From positions 1 through 20,112 of the forward strand of contig DHIO01000027.1 of NCBI GenBank assembly GCA_002403855.1: DNA of 20,112 bases, read 5' to 3'. Both the position numbers and the translations under genes were made by a program. Positions within the stretch are counted from its first letter, which is position 1. The number at the start of each line of letters is the position of its first letter. Shown piece by piece: positions 7,041-15,209 of the stretch. This stretch comes from Acidimicrobiia bacterium UBA4744 (GTDB lineage: Bacteria; Actinomycetota; Acidimicrobiia; Spongiisociales; UBA4744). A model generated the notes under the pieces. That model had not been told where the DNA came from and did no database searches. It saw only the letters and a program-made list of their open reading frames with translations.

Positions 7041-7523
7041 TTATCGGTCTGCACTCACCAATATGTCCCAGTCCTCCGCCGGAATCGTGGTGGGTCGCCG
7101 TTGGTGGTGGTGGCGAGCAAACTCGACAACCAGCGTCTCCGACCCCAATCGGGCCAGTTCCTCGGCCCCGAGGGCTCCGTGGGCCAGATACCGTGCCCAG
7201 GAACCTCGAACCGGCAATCGGAGCTTGGCGGCCATGCTCGCCAGCGACCTCCCGATGAGACCCAGATCGGAGTGGCGTTTGCCCACATCGTGGAGCAGCG
7301 CAGCCCGTATGAGGTCTCGCCTCCCGGGCTGCCCGACGGCGATCGTCCGCGCCGCTTCGAGGCCGTGACGTTGATCGGCGTCGGGTTGCGCCCAGAAGAT
7401 CGCTGCTTCGCTTTCTCGATCCAGCCAGAACTCCACTTCCCGGCGTTCGTCGCCCTCCAGGCGGGCGGCCGACGCGACCTCGAAGAACCTGCCGACCAGG
7501 TGCGACCAACTGCCCAGTTCCAT
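7041..7523 (-). CDS. HD-domain protein (putative metal-dependent phosphohydrolase)
   Basis: A 160-aa single-domain protein. It shows the HD superfamily metal-binding pattern: H53 (RHGLEAART), H78-D79 (AALLHDVGK), H115 (LAHGALGAEEL), the H138-H140 cluster and D157. Such domains hydrolyse nucleotides, cyclic dinucleotides or other phosphoesters; the substrate cannot be told here, and no partner domain is attached. The ATG at 7523 shares one base with the M50 protease stop (TGATG). The frame is open further upstream to 7760, but that part is the shadow of the protease gene. It lies between the protease and scpA, in an interval where M. tuberculosis carries parA. A housekeeping nucleotidase or signalling role is only a guess. 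Confidence 0.85.
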   Translation of the reverse strand: MELGSWSHLVGRFFEVASAARLEGDERREVEFWLDRESEAAIFWAQPDADQRHGLEAARTIAVGQPGRRDLIRAALLHDVGKRHSDLGLIGRSLASMAAKLRLPVRGSWARYLAHGALGAEELARLGSETLVVEFARHHHQRRPTTIPAEDWDILVSADR

Positions 7524-8146
7524 CAGAGAAGCCCCATCCACTCGGACACAGTTGAGATCGGCACGGACAACCAGCTGGTTGCACCGGGGACGATGAACAA
7601 CAGAGCAAACAGAATCAGGAAACCGTACGGCTCCACCCGGGCGTAGGCGGCCCGGCCCCGTTCGCCGAGGAAGAGCGGAACCATACGACTGCCATCGAGC
7701 GGCGGTATGGGTAGGAGGTTGAAGATGGCCAGAACCACGTTGACGACGCCGAACGCCCATGCCAGATCAGCGGCGAACCCGGATGTCACCGGCACGAGTA
7801 TCCGTCCGGCAATGAGAGCCAACCCGAGGTTGGTGACCGGGCCGGCCAGAGCGGTCAGCGCCATCCCTTCCGTCGGTCGAGCGAAAGCACGAGGACTCAC
7901 CGGCACCGGCTTGGCCCACCCGAACACCGGAGCACCGCTCAATGCCAGCAATGCGGGCAGCAACACCGAGCCAAAAGGGTCGATGTGTGGGATCGGGTTG
8001 AGGGTGAGCCGGCCGGCCGCCTCCGCAGTCCGGTCGCCCAACCGGCGCGCCACGAGACCGTGTGACAGTTCGTGGAGAATCACCGCCACGATCAACAGGG
8101 CGATGAAGATGACCGGATCGAGGATCCGGTTACCGGTGAGCGTCAA
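7523..8146 (-). CDS. Site-2 protease family M50 membrane metalloprotease
   Basis: An intramembrane zinc protease of the SpoIVFB/Rip3-like type. The 207-aa protein is almost all hydrophobic. It has the HELSH zinc motif at 25-29 in its first membrane segment and the third ligand D151 in NLLPIPPLDGSR (143-154). GPVTNLGLAL (102-111) is the usual M50 motif. About five or six membrane segments are expected, and no PDZ or CBS domain is present. Family members cleave membrane anti-sigma factors or pro-proteins, but no such partner is encoded nearby. The TTG start at 8146 is preceded by GGAG at 10 nt and lies 6 nt after the DksA-like gene. The stop overlaps the HD gene by one base. Confidence 0.93.
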   Translation of the reverse strand: MTLTGNRILDPVIFIALLIVAVILHELSHGLVARRLGDRTAEAAGRLTLNPIPHIDPFGSVLLPALLALSGAPVFGWAKPVPVSPRAFARPTEGMALTALAGPVTNLGLALIAGRILVPVTSGFAADLAWAFGVVNVVLAIFNLLPIPPLDGSRMVPLFLGERGRAAYARVEPYGFLILFALLFIVPGATSWLSVPISTVSEWMGLL

Positions 8147-8152
8147 CGGGTG

Positions 8153-8494
8153 CTATCTCCGCTGGTTCTTGCAGTCGACACACAGGATCGAGGCGGGGCG
8201 GGCCTCCAGCCGTGCTTGTGGAATAGGTCGCCCGCAGCTGTCGCAGTAGCCGTAGGTACCGTCGTCGATCTTGCCGAGCGCCTGATCCACCGATCCCAGT
8301 TGTCCCTTGAGCGTTTCGACTAGTCCCAGCACCTCGGTCCGTTCCGCCGTTGCTGCTCCGGCGTCGGCGAAGCCATCTCCGAACTCGAGATCTGAGCGCA
8401 GATCACCACTCTCGGTGGCACCAAGTTCCTCCAGCTGACGAACCAGCTTCTCGCGCTCTTCCTTCAGGGCGGCACGAGCGCCATCAAATTCCAT
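8153..8494 (-). CDS. DksA/TraR-type C4 zinc-finger protein
   Basis: A 113-aa protein: an N-terminal coiled-coil-like helical part (about 5-75, charged, with EEREKLVRQLEEL) followed by a four-cysteine zinc finger, C84-x2-C87-x17-C105-x2-C108 (YCDSCGRPI, ILCVDCKN). This is the DksA/TraR arrangement, whose members bind in the RNA polymerase secondary channel and alter transcription initiation. The canonical DksA coiled-coil-tip motif (DxxDxA) is not seen exactly; a related acidic patch, GDGFADAGA, sits at 39-47. Regulation of RNA polymerase is therefore a family-level guess. The ATG has GGTGAG 9 nt upstream and sits 9 nt after the xerD stop. Confidence 0.9.
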   Translation of the reverse strand: MEFDGARAALKEEREKLVRQLEELGATESGDLRSDLEFGDGFADAGAATAERTEVLGLVETLKGQLGSVDQALGKIDDGTYGYCDSCGRPIPQARLEARPASILCVDCKNQRR

Positions 8495-8503
8495 CGTTGC
8501 TAC

Positions 8504-9391
8504 TCACCTGCTCCGTGGGTGGGACGTGATGTACACCTCGTAGAGATGCTGGGGCGATACCCGCGTGTACACCTGTGTGGTGCTGATATTAGCGTGACCG
8601 AGCATTTCTTGGACGGTTCTCAAGTCGGCACCCCCCTCAACCATGTGAGTCGCCGCGGAATGCCGCAGCACATGAGGGGAGACTTTCGTCGGTTCGATCC
8701 GGGCCCGGGCGGCCGCCTTGCGAACGATCCCCCACACTCCCTGCCGCGTCAGCCGCCCACCGCGAGCGTTGAGAAATACTGCGCCGCTGTCGAGGCGGTC
8801 ACCCTTCAAGGTCATTCGGTGGGGCAGGTAGCGCCGGATCGCCTCAACGGCCGGGCGGCCGACGGGTACCAGCCGCTGCTTGCTGCCCTTCCCCGTCACG
8901 ACGGCCGTCCGGTCCTCGAGGTCGAGGGCGCTCATGTCGAGGCCGACGGCTTCGGTGACCCGCACCCCGGTCGCATACATGAACTCCAGCAACGCTCCAT
9001 CTCGAGTACCGAGGGGAGTGTCGCCGTGCGCGGCGTCCAGCAACCGCTCGACCTCATCAACTGTCAACGCCTTGGGCAGCGCCTCCCCCAGGCGGGGACT
9101 GTCGAGCAGAACGGTCGGATCTTCTGATGCCAAGTCCTCGACCACGAGGAACCGATGCAAGCCTCGCATCGCGGCGACCTTGCGGGCGATCGTGGCCGGT
9201 TTCAAGGCGGCCGCATGAAGGTGAGCAACGTAGGACACGGCCCGGCCGGCCGAGGGCTCGTTCTCGCCGAGGAAAGCCAGATAGTCCCGCAGGTCACGCC
9301 GATAGGCGGCAACGGTATTGGCTGCCAATCCGCGCTCGGCGCTCAGCGAAGCGAGAAACTCCTCGACCCCCACCGCCAGCGACGAGGTCAT
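8504..9391 (-). CDS. xerD: Tyrosine recombinase XerD
   Basis: Resolves chromosome dimers at dif together with XerC; here it is a chromosomal housekeeping gene rather than a phage integrase. At 295 aa it has the N-terminal SAM-like core-binding domain (about 5-90, NTVAAYRRDLRDYLAFL) and a complete catalytic domain: R144 (ATGVRVTE), K168 (TGKGSKQR), H240 and R243 (SPHVLRHSAATHM), H266 (LGHANI) and nucleophile Y275 (TTQVYTR). The frame is open upstream to 9697, inside ald, but the ATG at 9391 is chosen. It shares one base with the ald stop (TGATG) and gives the standard XerD length. The position after the Nudix gene matches the mycobacterial order except that ald is interposed. XerC would be elsewhere. 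Confidence 0.95.
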   Translation of the reverse strand: MTSSLAVGVEEFLASLSAERGLAANTVAAYRRDLRDYLAFLGENEPSAGRAVSYVAHLHAAALKPATIARKVAAMRGLHRFLVVEDLASEDPTVLLDSPRLGEALPKALTVDEVERLLDAAHGDTPLGTRDGALLEFMYATGVRVTEAVGLDMSALDLEDRTAVVTGKGSKQRLVPVGRPAVEAIRRYLPHRMTLKGDRLDSGAVFLNARGGRLTRQGVWGIVRKAAARARIEPTKVSPHVLRHSAATHMVEGGADLRTVQEMLGHANISTTQVYTRVSPQHLYEVYITSHPRSR

Positions 9392-10515
9392 CACCCAAAC
9401 GACGCAAGCGCGTCCGTCGGCTCTTCGTACGGTAGACCAACGCTCTCGGCCACGGCCCGATTGACCACGGCCCCACCCGCCACGTTGACCCCGGGCAACA
9501 GCTCCGGATGATTGGCCACCGCCGCCTGCACACCTTCGTCGGCGATGGTGAGCACATAGGGAAGCGTGGCGTTGGTCAACGCATAGGTAGACGTGTGCGG
9601 GACCGCCCCCGGGATATTGCCGACGGCATAGTGCACGACATCGTGGACGACGTAGACCGGGTCGTCGTGGGTTGTTTCGCGGCTGGTCTCGAAACAACCA
9701 CCCTGGTCGATGGCGATATCAACGAGTACGGCACCTCGTTTCATCGAACGCACCATATCCTCGGTTACGAGTTTCGGAGCGCTGGCGCCGGGCACCAGCA
9801 CCGAGCCGATGACGAGGTCGGCGTCGGAGACCTGCTCTTCGATCGTGAGCCGGTTCGAGGTCAGGGTGAGCATTTGCCCGTGATAGAGGAGATCGAGGTT
9901 GCGTAACTTCGCGATGTCCTTGTCGAGAGCAATCACCGTCGCCTGCATGCCCATGGCCATGATCGCCGAGTTGGTGCCGGCGATACCGGCTCCGATGACA
10001 ACGACCTTGGCGGGCATCACGCCGGGCACCCCGCCGAGAAGAATCCCCCTGCCCCGATGGGCCTTCTCTAGGTAGTACGCCCCGGCCTGGGTGGCCATGC
10101 GTCCGGCAACCTCCGACATGGGAGCGAGCAGCGGCAGGCTGCGATCCGGGAGTTGCACGGTTTCATAGGCGACTCCGACGATGCCGCGGCCCAAGAGACC
10201 GTGGGCCAGCTCCGGATACGCGGCAAGGTGCAGATAGGTGAACAACAACTGACCCGGCCGGAGCTTGGGCACCTCAACGGCCTGGGGTTCCTTGACTTTG
10301 AGAATGAGGTCGGCTCTGGAGAAGACATCGTCGGACGTTGGGACTATGTCCGCTCCCTGGGCCCGGTACTCCTCGTCGTGGATCGTCGAGCCCTCACCCG
10401 CTTCGGTCTCGACGATCACTCCGTGACCATGGGCGATCAGTTCGCGCACCCCCACCGGGGTGATCGCAACGCGGAACTCGGCCGGTTTGATTTCCTTGGG
10501 AACACCAATGATCAC
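9391..10515 (-). CDS. ald: Alanine dehydrogenase
   Basis: NAD-dependent oxidative deamination of L-alanine to pyruvate and ammonium, reversible, and in some bacteria linked to redox balance or glyoxylate amination. The 374-aa product has the family's key residues at standard numbers: R15 (EFRVAITP), K75 (ILKVKEP) and H96 (TYLHLAA). It also has the Rossmann GAGIAGTNSA block and the C-terminal DQGGCFETSR...HDDPVY...PHTSTYALTNATLPY signature. The GTG at 10515 is preferred over an in-frame GTG at 10524. It overlaps the Nudix stop by 4 nt (GTGA), has AAGGAG at 8 nt, and gives the conserved start IIGVPKEIK. Its presence between the Nudix gene and xerD is unusual compared with mycobacteria. Confidence 0.96.
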   Translation of the reverse strand: MIIGVPKEIKPAEFRVAITPVGVRELIAHGHGVIVETEAGEGSTIHDEEYRAQGADIVPTSDDVFSRADLILKVKEPQAVEVPKLRPGQLLFTYLHLAAYPELAHGLLGRGIVGVAYETVQLPDRSLPLLAPMSEVAGRMATQAGAYYLEKAHRGRGILLGGVPGVMPAKVVVIGAGIAGTNSAIMAMGMQATVIALDKDIAKLRNLDLLYHGQMLTLTSNRLTIEEQVSDADLVIGSVLVPGASAPKLVTEDMVRSMKRGAVLVDIAIDQGGCFETSRETTHDDPVYVVHDVVHYAVGNIPGAVPHTSTYALTNATLPYVLTIADEGVQAAVANHPELLPGVNVAGGAVVNRAVAESVGLPYEEPTDALASFG

Positions 10516-11054
10516 GCCGTCCACTCCTTCTCAAGCGCGAGAAGACCGATCAGGGTCTTCGCATCCCGGATTTCACCATCCCGAACCCTACGCAATGCCT
10601 CGGCAACCGGCAGACGCACCACCTCCGCCAGCTCTTCTTCGATGCCTTGCGGACGGGATTCGACCCTTTCGAGCTCCTCGGCGAGGTACAGCCAGATGCA
10701 CTCATCGGTGAAACCCGGAGTGGTGTAGAACGTGTGGAGGAGCGTGAGCCGCTTGGGTCGGAGACCAACCTCTTCCTCGCATTCCCGAACCGCCGTTGCC
10801 AACGGGTCTTCGCCGGGCTTATCGAGTTTCCCGGCCGGGATCTCGAGAAGGTCTTCTTCGACCGCGACGCGGTGCTGGGATATGAGCACAACATGCCCGT
10901 CGATCACGGGCACTACCGCGACGGCGCCCGGGTGATGGATAATCTCCCGTCTGGCCGACCGGCCTCCAGCGGAGAGGTAGTGGCGGCGGGAAACCTCGAT
11001 GAACGATCCGGCGGCGATGAACCGCCGACCGAGGAGACGCAGATCGCGTTTCAC
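10512..11054 (-). CDS. Nudix hydrolase, ADP-ribose pyrophosphatase type
   Basis: A 180-aa Nudix protein, most like ADP-ribose pyrophosphatases (NudF group), which cleave ADP-ribose to AMP and ribose-5-phosphate. The Nudix box is at about 75-98: GKLDKPGEDP followed by the REC-EEEVGL helix (R90, E91, E93-E95). It has one extra residue before the first glutamate compared with the classic Gx5E spacing, a variant I recall in actinobacterial homologues. The upstream EIPAGKL and downstream FYTTPGFTDECIWLYLAEEL fit the NudF group (substrate loop plus metal-binding glutamates). The GTG at 11054 overlaps the pyrG stop by 4 nt, so translation is probably coupled. The pairing with pyrG is conserved in actinobacteria. 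Confidence 0.92.
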   Translation of the reverse strand: MKRDLRLLGRRFIAAGSFIEVSRRHYLSAGGRSARREIIHHPGAVAVVPVIDGHVVLISQHRVAVEEDLLEIPAGKLDKPGEDPLATAVRECEEEVGLRPKRLTLLHTFYTTPGFTDECIWLYLAEELERVESRPQGIEEELAEVVRLPVAEALRRVRDGEIRDAKTLIGLLALEKEWTA

Positions 11055-12712
11055 CCTCTGGGCGATTCACCGACCGCGGCCGGTTCGACAGAGCGGTCCT
11101 CGTCGCCCGATCGGCTGTGGTGGGCGGCCGCTGCTTCCATGAACCCGGCGAAGAGCGGATGAGGGTCGTCGGGCCGAGACTTGAACTCCGGGTGGAACTG
11201 GCTGGCGATGAAGAAAGGATGGGAGGGTATCTCGACGATCTCAACCAGGTTGTCGTCCGGAGAGGTACCGGACAAGTGCATACCGGCCGCTTCGAGGTCT
11301 TTCCGATACCGATTGTTCAGTTCATAGCGGTGACGGTGGCGCTCGTAAACCAGTTCTTCCCGGTAGAGGCGCCGGGCCAGCGAGCCGTTCTTCAATTTGG
11401 CCGCATAGATCCCGAGCCGCATGGTGCCGCCCATATCGGACACATCTTGTTGGCTCTCCATCAGATCGATGATCGGGTGCGGCGTGGTCGGATTGAACTC
11501 CGCACTGTGCGCTTCTGCCAGTCCCAGTTGCGACCGGGCAAACTCGATCACCGCACACTGCAAACCCAGGCACAATCCCAGGAAGGGGATGCCGTTCTCG
11601 CGAGCATGGCGGGCGGCCCCAATCTTCCCTTCAATCCCGCGAATACCGAAGCCACCCGGTACAACTATCCCGTCCAGGTTTCGTAGGTGGTCCGCGGCCA
11701 GCAGCCCATCCATGTCGTCGCTGGGAATCCATCGCAGGTCGAGTGTCACATCGTTGGCGAGTGCCCCGTGCCGGAGCGCCTCGACCACCGACAGGTACGC
11801 GTCGGGGAGGTCGACGTACTTGCCGACCAGGCCGATGGTGACCGGTGTGGTGGCCCGCCTGCCCCTGTCCACCATTTCTTCCCACGCGCCCAGATCCGGT
11901 GGTTCGGTGTCGAGTTCCAGGACCGCGCAGACGACGTCGTCGAGTCCGCCGCGGTGCAGCATGAGGGGAACGGCGTAGATGTCGTCCACATCGGTGGCGT
12001 TGATCACGGCCTCCGGGTCGACATCGCAGAAGAGGCTGATCTTGCGAACCGCGGACTGGTCTATCGGCCGGTCCGACCGGACGACGATCACATCCGGATG
12101 GATGCCCCGGCTCCGCAGCTCTGCCACGGAATGCTGAGTTGGTTTGGTCTTCATCTCCTCGCTAGAGGCGATGTAGGGAACCAGCGTGACGTGGAGGTAG
12201 ACGGTGTTTGACCGGCCCACGTCCTTGCGAATCTGGCGGATGGCCTCGAGGAAGGGCAGGCTTTCGATGTCGCCGACGGTGCCGCCCACTTCGGTTATGA
12301 CAACATCGACGTCTTCATGGCTTCCGAGCCGGCGGATGCGGGACTTGATCTCGTTGGTGACATGCGGGATGACCTGTACGGTGTCGCCCAGGTAGTCGCC
12401 CCGACGTTCCTTCTGGATGACGGCCTGGTACACAGAACCGGTGGTCACGTTGGAGTCGCGCCGGAGGTGCTCACCCGTGAATCGCTCGTAGTGGCCCAGA
12501 TCGAGGTCGGTTTCCCCGCCGTCGTCGGTGACGAAGACCTCACCGTGCTGGAAGGGGTTCATCGTCCCGGGATCGACATTGATGTACGGGTCGAGCTTCT
12601 GGTTGACGACCTTCAGGCCTCGAGCTTTGAGGAGCCGGCCGAGCGACGAGGCCGTGATCCCCTTTCCGAGACTGGAGACCACACCGCCCGTTACGAATAC
12701 GTACTTCGCCAC
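11051..12712 (-). CDS. pyrG: CTP synthase (glutamine-hydrolysing)
   Basis: Converts UTP to CTP using ATP and glutamine. The 553-aa protein has the N-terminal synthetase domain (VTGGVVSSLGKGITASSLGR at 7-26; VGGTVGDIES) and a C-terminal class I glutamine amidotransferase domain. The latter has the PGGFGIRG oxyanion strand, nucleophile C381 in GLCLG, and H507/E509 (FHPEF). A 40-residue tail after this is low in conservation. The GTG at 12712 has no Shine-Dalgarno sequence (the bases before it are pyrimidine-rich), and TACCAT ends 8 nt upstream, suggesting a leaderless or nearly leaderless message. It heads the ten-kilobase minus-strand array. CMP kinase at the far end of the array acts on the same cytidine nucleotide pool. 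Confidence 0.98.
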   Translation of the reverse strand: MAKYVFVTGGVVSSLGKGITASSLGRLLKARGLKVVNQKLDPYINVDPGTMNPFQHGEVFVTDDGGETDLDLGHYERFTGEHLRRDSNVTTGSVYQAVIQKERRGDYLGDTVQVIPHVTNEIKSRIRRLGSHEDVDVVITEVGGTVGDIESLPFLEAIRQIRKDVGRSNTVYLHVTLVPYIASSEEMKTKPTQHSVAELRSRGIHPDVIVVRSDRPIDQSAVRKISLFCDVDPEAVINATDVDDIYAVPLMLHRGGLDDVVCAVLELDTEPPDLGAWEEMVDRGRRATTPVTIGLVGKYVDLPDAYLSVVEALRHGALANDVTLDLRWIPSDDMDGLLAADHLRNLDGIVVPGGFGIRGIEGKIGAARHARENGIPFLGLCLGLQCAVIEFARSQLGLAEAHSAEFNPTTPHPIIDLMESQQDVSDMGGTMRLGIYAAKLKNGSLARRLYREELVYERHRHRYELNNRYRKDLEAAGMHLSGTSPDDNLVEIVEIPSHPFFIASQFHPEFKSRPDDPHPLFAGFMEAAAAHHSRSGDEDRSVEPAAVGESPRG

Positions 12713-12720
12713 GGGAGGTC

Positions 12721-12726
12721 ATGGTA
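12721..12726 (-). promoter_or_regulatory. Putative -10 element for pyrG
   Basis: On the minus strand the hexamer TACCAT, identical to the one before ispH, ends 8 nt before the pyrG GTG. The gap upstream of pyrG (67 bp) is the first clear break on this strand, so a promoter is expected here. No consensus -35 is visible and no ribosome site lies between hexamer and start. Confidence 0.35.
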
Positions 12727-12735
12727 GCAGTCGGC

Positions 12736-12764
12736 CCCCGGATAGCCGAGCACCCGAACCGGGG
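12736..12764 (-). terminator. Possible GC hairpin between recN and pyrG
   Basis: CCCCGG (12736-12741) can pair with CCGGGG (12759-12764) around a 17-nt loop, 16 nt after the recN stop. No T-run follows on the minus strand, so termination is doubtful; it may be a chance GC-rich pairing. Confidence 0.2.
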
Positions 12765-12779
12765 AGGAAGGTGAACGGA

Positions 12780-14381
12780 TCAGGCGCGTTCGCGACCGGC
12801 CATGGCGATGAGTTCTTTGGCGTGATTCCTACCCCGCTCACTTTCGGGGAGCCCGGCCAGCATGCGTGACAGCTCCTGGACCCGCACCTCTTCTCCCGCT
12901 GCCGTAACCGCAACGGAGGCACCGGTGCGCGTGATCACGAAGTGGCGATCGGCAAACGCCGCCACCTGCGGCAGGTGGGTGACACAGAGCACTTGACGGT
13001 CCCGTGCCAGGGAGGCCAGTTTGCGGCCCAGGGCAAGCGCGGTCTTTCCTCCAACTCCGGCATCGACCTCATCGAAGGCCACAACCGGAGAAAGGCCGGA
13101 CCCGCTTGCCAGACGAAGCGACAAAACGAGGCGGCTGAGTTCCCCGCCCGATGCCACCCGCCCGACCGGTCCCGGAGTGAGCCGCTCGTCGGAGGCGAAC
13201 AGCAAACGGGCTCGGTCTGCTCCGTTCGACCCGGGCTCCGCCGGCTCGACGACCAGCCCGACCACCGGAGCGGGCAAACCCAGCTCCTGTAGATGCGAAA
13301 CCGCGGACGACGAAATCCTCTCCGCGGCATCCTGGCGGACCACCAGCAACCTGGTCCCGGCCGCTTTCACCGCCTCCTCGGCAGCCGCCAGGTCCGCCTC
13401 CAGGCGCTCGGCGCCGGCCAGCAATCCGGTCAGTTCCTCGCGTCGTCGGTTGGCTCCGTCGGCGAACTCGAGCACCTCTTCGAGGGTGTCACCGTACTTG
13501 CGGCGCAAATCTCCGAGCTGCGCCAAGCGGCGCTCCGTGGCTTCGGCTGCGGCCGGATCGTTTTCGACCAATTCGAACGCAACTCGCAGGTCCGTGGCCA
13601 GATCGGTCAGCACCGCACCGGCAGCGGCAGACCGGTCGGCCACCTCCCGCAGACTTCGGTCCAGGTCGGCCGCTTTGCGCAGCTCGGAAGTGGCCCGGCC
13701 GGCCTGTTCGGCCGCGCCATCCACGGCGGCGCGTGCCTCGCCGAGCCGGACCGCCAGTTCCTCGGCGTGGCGCATACGGGCGGCCTCGATTGCCAGTTGT
13801 TCGTCGTCTCCCGCCGAGAACCCGGCGGAGCGGATCTCATCGGCCTGGTACGCCACCAGGTCGAGTTCACGTTCGAGGGAGCGCCGGTCGCCACCGAGCC
13901 TGTCGCGGTCCGCCCGGAGAGAAGTGAGGTCGTCCCAGGCCAGCCGGTAATCTCTCAGCAGCTCCTGGTCCTCCACGCTCAACGCTCTGTCTATCAACGC
14001 TCGAACCTCGGAGGGTCGGTTGAGCCCGTGCTTCTCGTGTTGGGCAACCATCTCCACCAGTCCGGCGCCCAATTCTTCCAGCGAACCGGCGGTCACCATG
14101 CTGCGGTTCAGATAGGCGCGGCTTCTGCCCGGCGCGACTGCCCGGATGGCGACGATCTCTTCGCCATCCGGGGACACGAATCTGCCCTCGACCCTGGCTT
14201 CCCCGCCGTACGGTCCGATCAGATCGCTCCGGGCGGCACCTCCGACCAGCAGACGGAGCGCTCCCAGCAGCATGGTCTTCCCCGCTCCGGTCTCTCCCGT
14301 GAACACCACGAGGCCGCGTCCCGGTTGCAGGTGGACTCGCTCAATGATGCCCAGGTTCTCGACTATCAACTCATCGAGCAC
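12780..14381 (-). CDS. recN: DNA repair protein RecN
   Basis: An SMC-like ATPase in double-strand break repair. The 533-aa protein has the Walker A GETGAGKT (29-36) near the N-terminus and the QHEKHGL segment (about 114-120). A long central coiled-coil region rich in A, E, R and L follows (about 150-350). The C-terminal ATPase half has the ABC signature VASGGELSRLVLSLRLA, Walker B PVVAFDEVDAGVGG and the VTHLPQVAAFADRH D-loop/His region. The GTG at 14381 lies 3 nt after the nadK stop, so the two are translationally linked. Length is close to the family's about 550-590 aa; the coiled coil is slightly short. The order tlyA-nadK-recN is conserved in actinobacteria. Confidence 0.97.
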   Translation of the reverse strand: MLDELIVENLGIIERVHLQPGRGLVVFTGETGAGKTMLLGALRLLVGGAARSDLIGPYGGEARVEGRFVSPDGEEIVAIRAVAPGRSRAYLNRSMVTAGSLEELGAGLVEMVAQHEKHGLNRPSEVRALIDRALSVEDQELLRDYRLAWDDLTSLRADRDRLGGDRRSLERELDLVAYQADEIRSAGFSAGDDEQLAIEAARMRHAEELAVRLGEARAAVDGAAEQAGRATSELRKAADLDRSLREVADRSAAAGAVLTDLATDLRVAFELVENDPAAAEATERRLAQLGDLRRKYGDTLEEVLEFADGANRRREELTGLLAGAERLEADLAAAEEAVKAAGTRLLVVRQDAAERISSSAVSHLQELGLPAPVVGLVVEPAEPGSNGADRARLLFASDERLTPGPVGRVASGGELSRLVLSLRLASGSGLSPVVAFDEVDAGVGGKTALALGRKLASLARDRQVLCVTHLPQVAAFADRHFVITRTGASVAVTAAGEEVRVQELSRMLAGLPESERGRNHAKELIAMAGRERA

Positions 14382-14384
14382 CGC

Positions 14385-15209
14385 TCAAGCACTCCCATAG
14401 AAGCGCAGGTCCTCGTTGAGATGGAACTTCTCCTTGACCCGCTCCGCAAATGATCGCCCCGAGATCTCGGCGAAACAGATGTTCCTTTGCCCGCGCCTCA
14501 CCCGGATCTCGTCGCCCGGTCCCACCGTCCCCAGATCGTGGCCGTCGACACTGACACCGGCCGTCCGGTCCTGCATCACCGTGCAGACGATTTCGGTATC
14601 AGGGTGCAGTACCAGGCTCTTGGAAAACAGAGAATGAGGAGCAACCGGCGACAAGACGAGGGCTTCGACCTCGGGGGCAACGAGAGGCCCGCCCGCCGAG
14701 AGGTTGTATGCCGTCGATCCCGTCGGGGTTGCCAGGATGAGACCGTCCGCGTGGTAGTTGATGAAGCGCTCACCGTCGACGGCTACTTCGATCGATATGA
14801 TCCGCTGGGTCAGTACCTTCTCGATCACCACGTCGTTGATTCCCGTGACCGGTCCCCGGTCGTTGACGACCGCCTCGACGGTCATCCGCTGCGATTCTCG
14901 CCAGGAACCCGACGCAAGTGCGTCGACGGCCTCCGCGAGCCTCTGAGGTTCGATATCGGCCAGGAATCCTTTCCGCCCCACGTTGATACCCAGCAGCGGC
15001 AAGTCTGCCGTCAGCGCCGCTCGGGCGGCGCGCAGGACGGTCCCATCTCCCCCTATGGCCACCACGAGGTCTGCTCCTGCGCCGCCGCCCTCGTGCACGG
15101 ACTCGACCTCGATTCCATGCTCCCGGGCGATTTGGTCCAGACGGCCGGCTACCTCGGCCGCGGCCGGCCGGTCGTCTCGCACTACGGTCGCGATCGTCTT
15201 CACCTTCAT
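14385..15209 (-). CDS. nadK: NAD kinase
   Basis: Phosphorylates NAD to NADP. The 274-aa protein has the GGDGT motif at 53-57, the ND pair (125-126, in TGINDVVIEK) and TPTGSTAY (161-168), the three hallmarks of the family. The GINVGRKGFLADI segment (74-86) is also typical. The ATG at 15209 overlaps the tlyA stop by 4 nt (ATGA). The neighbouring alanine dehydrogenase and Nudix hydrolase also handle NAD-type molecules, but they sit in a separate array and a functional link is only suggestive. Confidence 0.98.
   Translation of the reverse strand: MKVKTIATVVRDDRPAAAEVAGRLDQIAREHGIEVESVHEGGGAGADLVVAIGGDGTVLRAARAALTADLPLLGINVGRKGFLADIEPQRLAEAVDALASGSWRESQRMTVEAVVNDRGPVTGINDVVIEKVLTQRIISIEVAVDGERFINYHADGLILATPTGSTAYNLSAGGPLVAPEVEALVLSPVAPHSLFSKSLVLHPDTEIVCTVMQDRTAGVSVDGHDLGTVGPGDEIRVRRGQRNICFAEISGRSFAERVKEKFHLNEDLRFYGSA

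Noticed and set aside
7524..7760. 79-residue N-terminal extension of the HD protein
   Set aside because: It lies wholly inside the M50 protease gene and is arginine/proline-rich without family similarity; the TGATG start is natural.
8504..9391. Tyrosine recombinase as sign of a phage or integrative element
   Set aside because: Length, motifs and syntenic position after the Nudix gene identify it as the housekeeping XerD; no att sites or phage genes are near.
9391..9697. Upstream extension of the xerD frame into ald
   Set aside because: The extension is a shadow of the ald 3' end; the coupled ATG at 9391 gives the standard protein.
13293..14453. Long plus-strand frame (386 codons) opposite recN
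   Set aside because: Same codon-bias shadow effect; low-complexity product, no motif, fully inside recN and the end of nadK.
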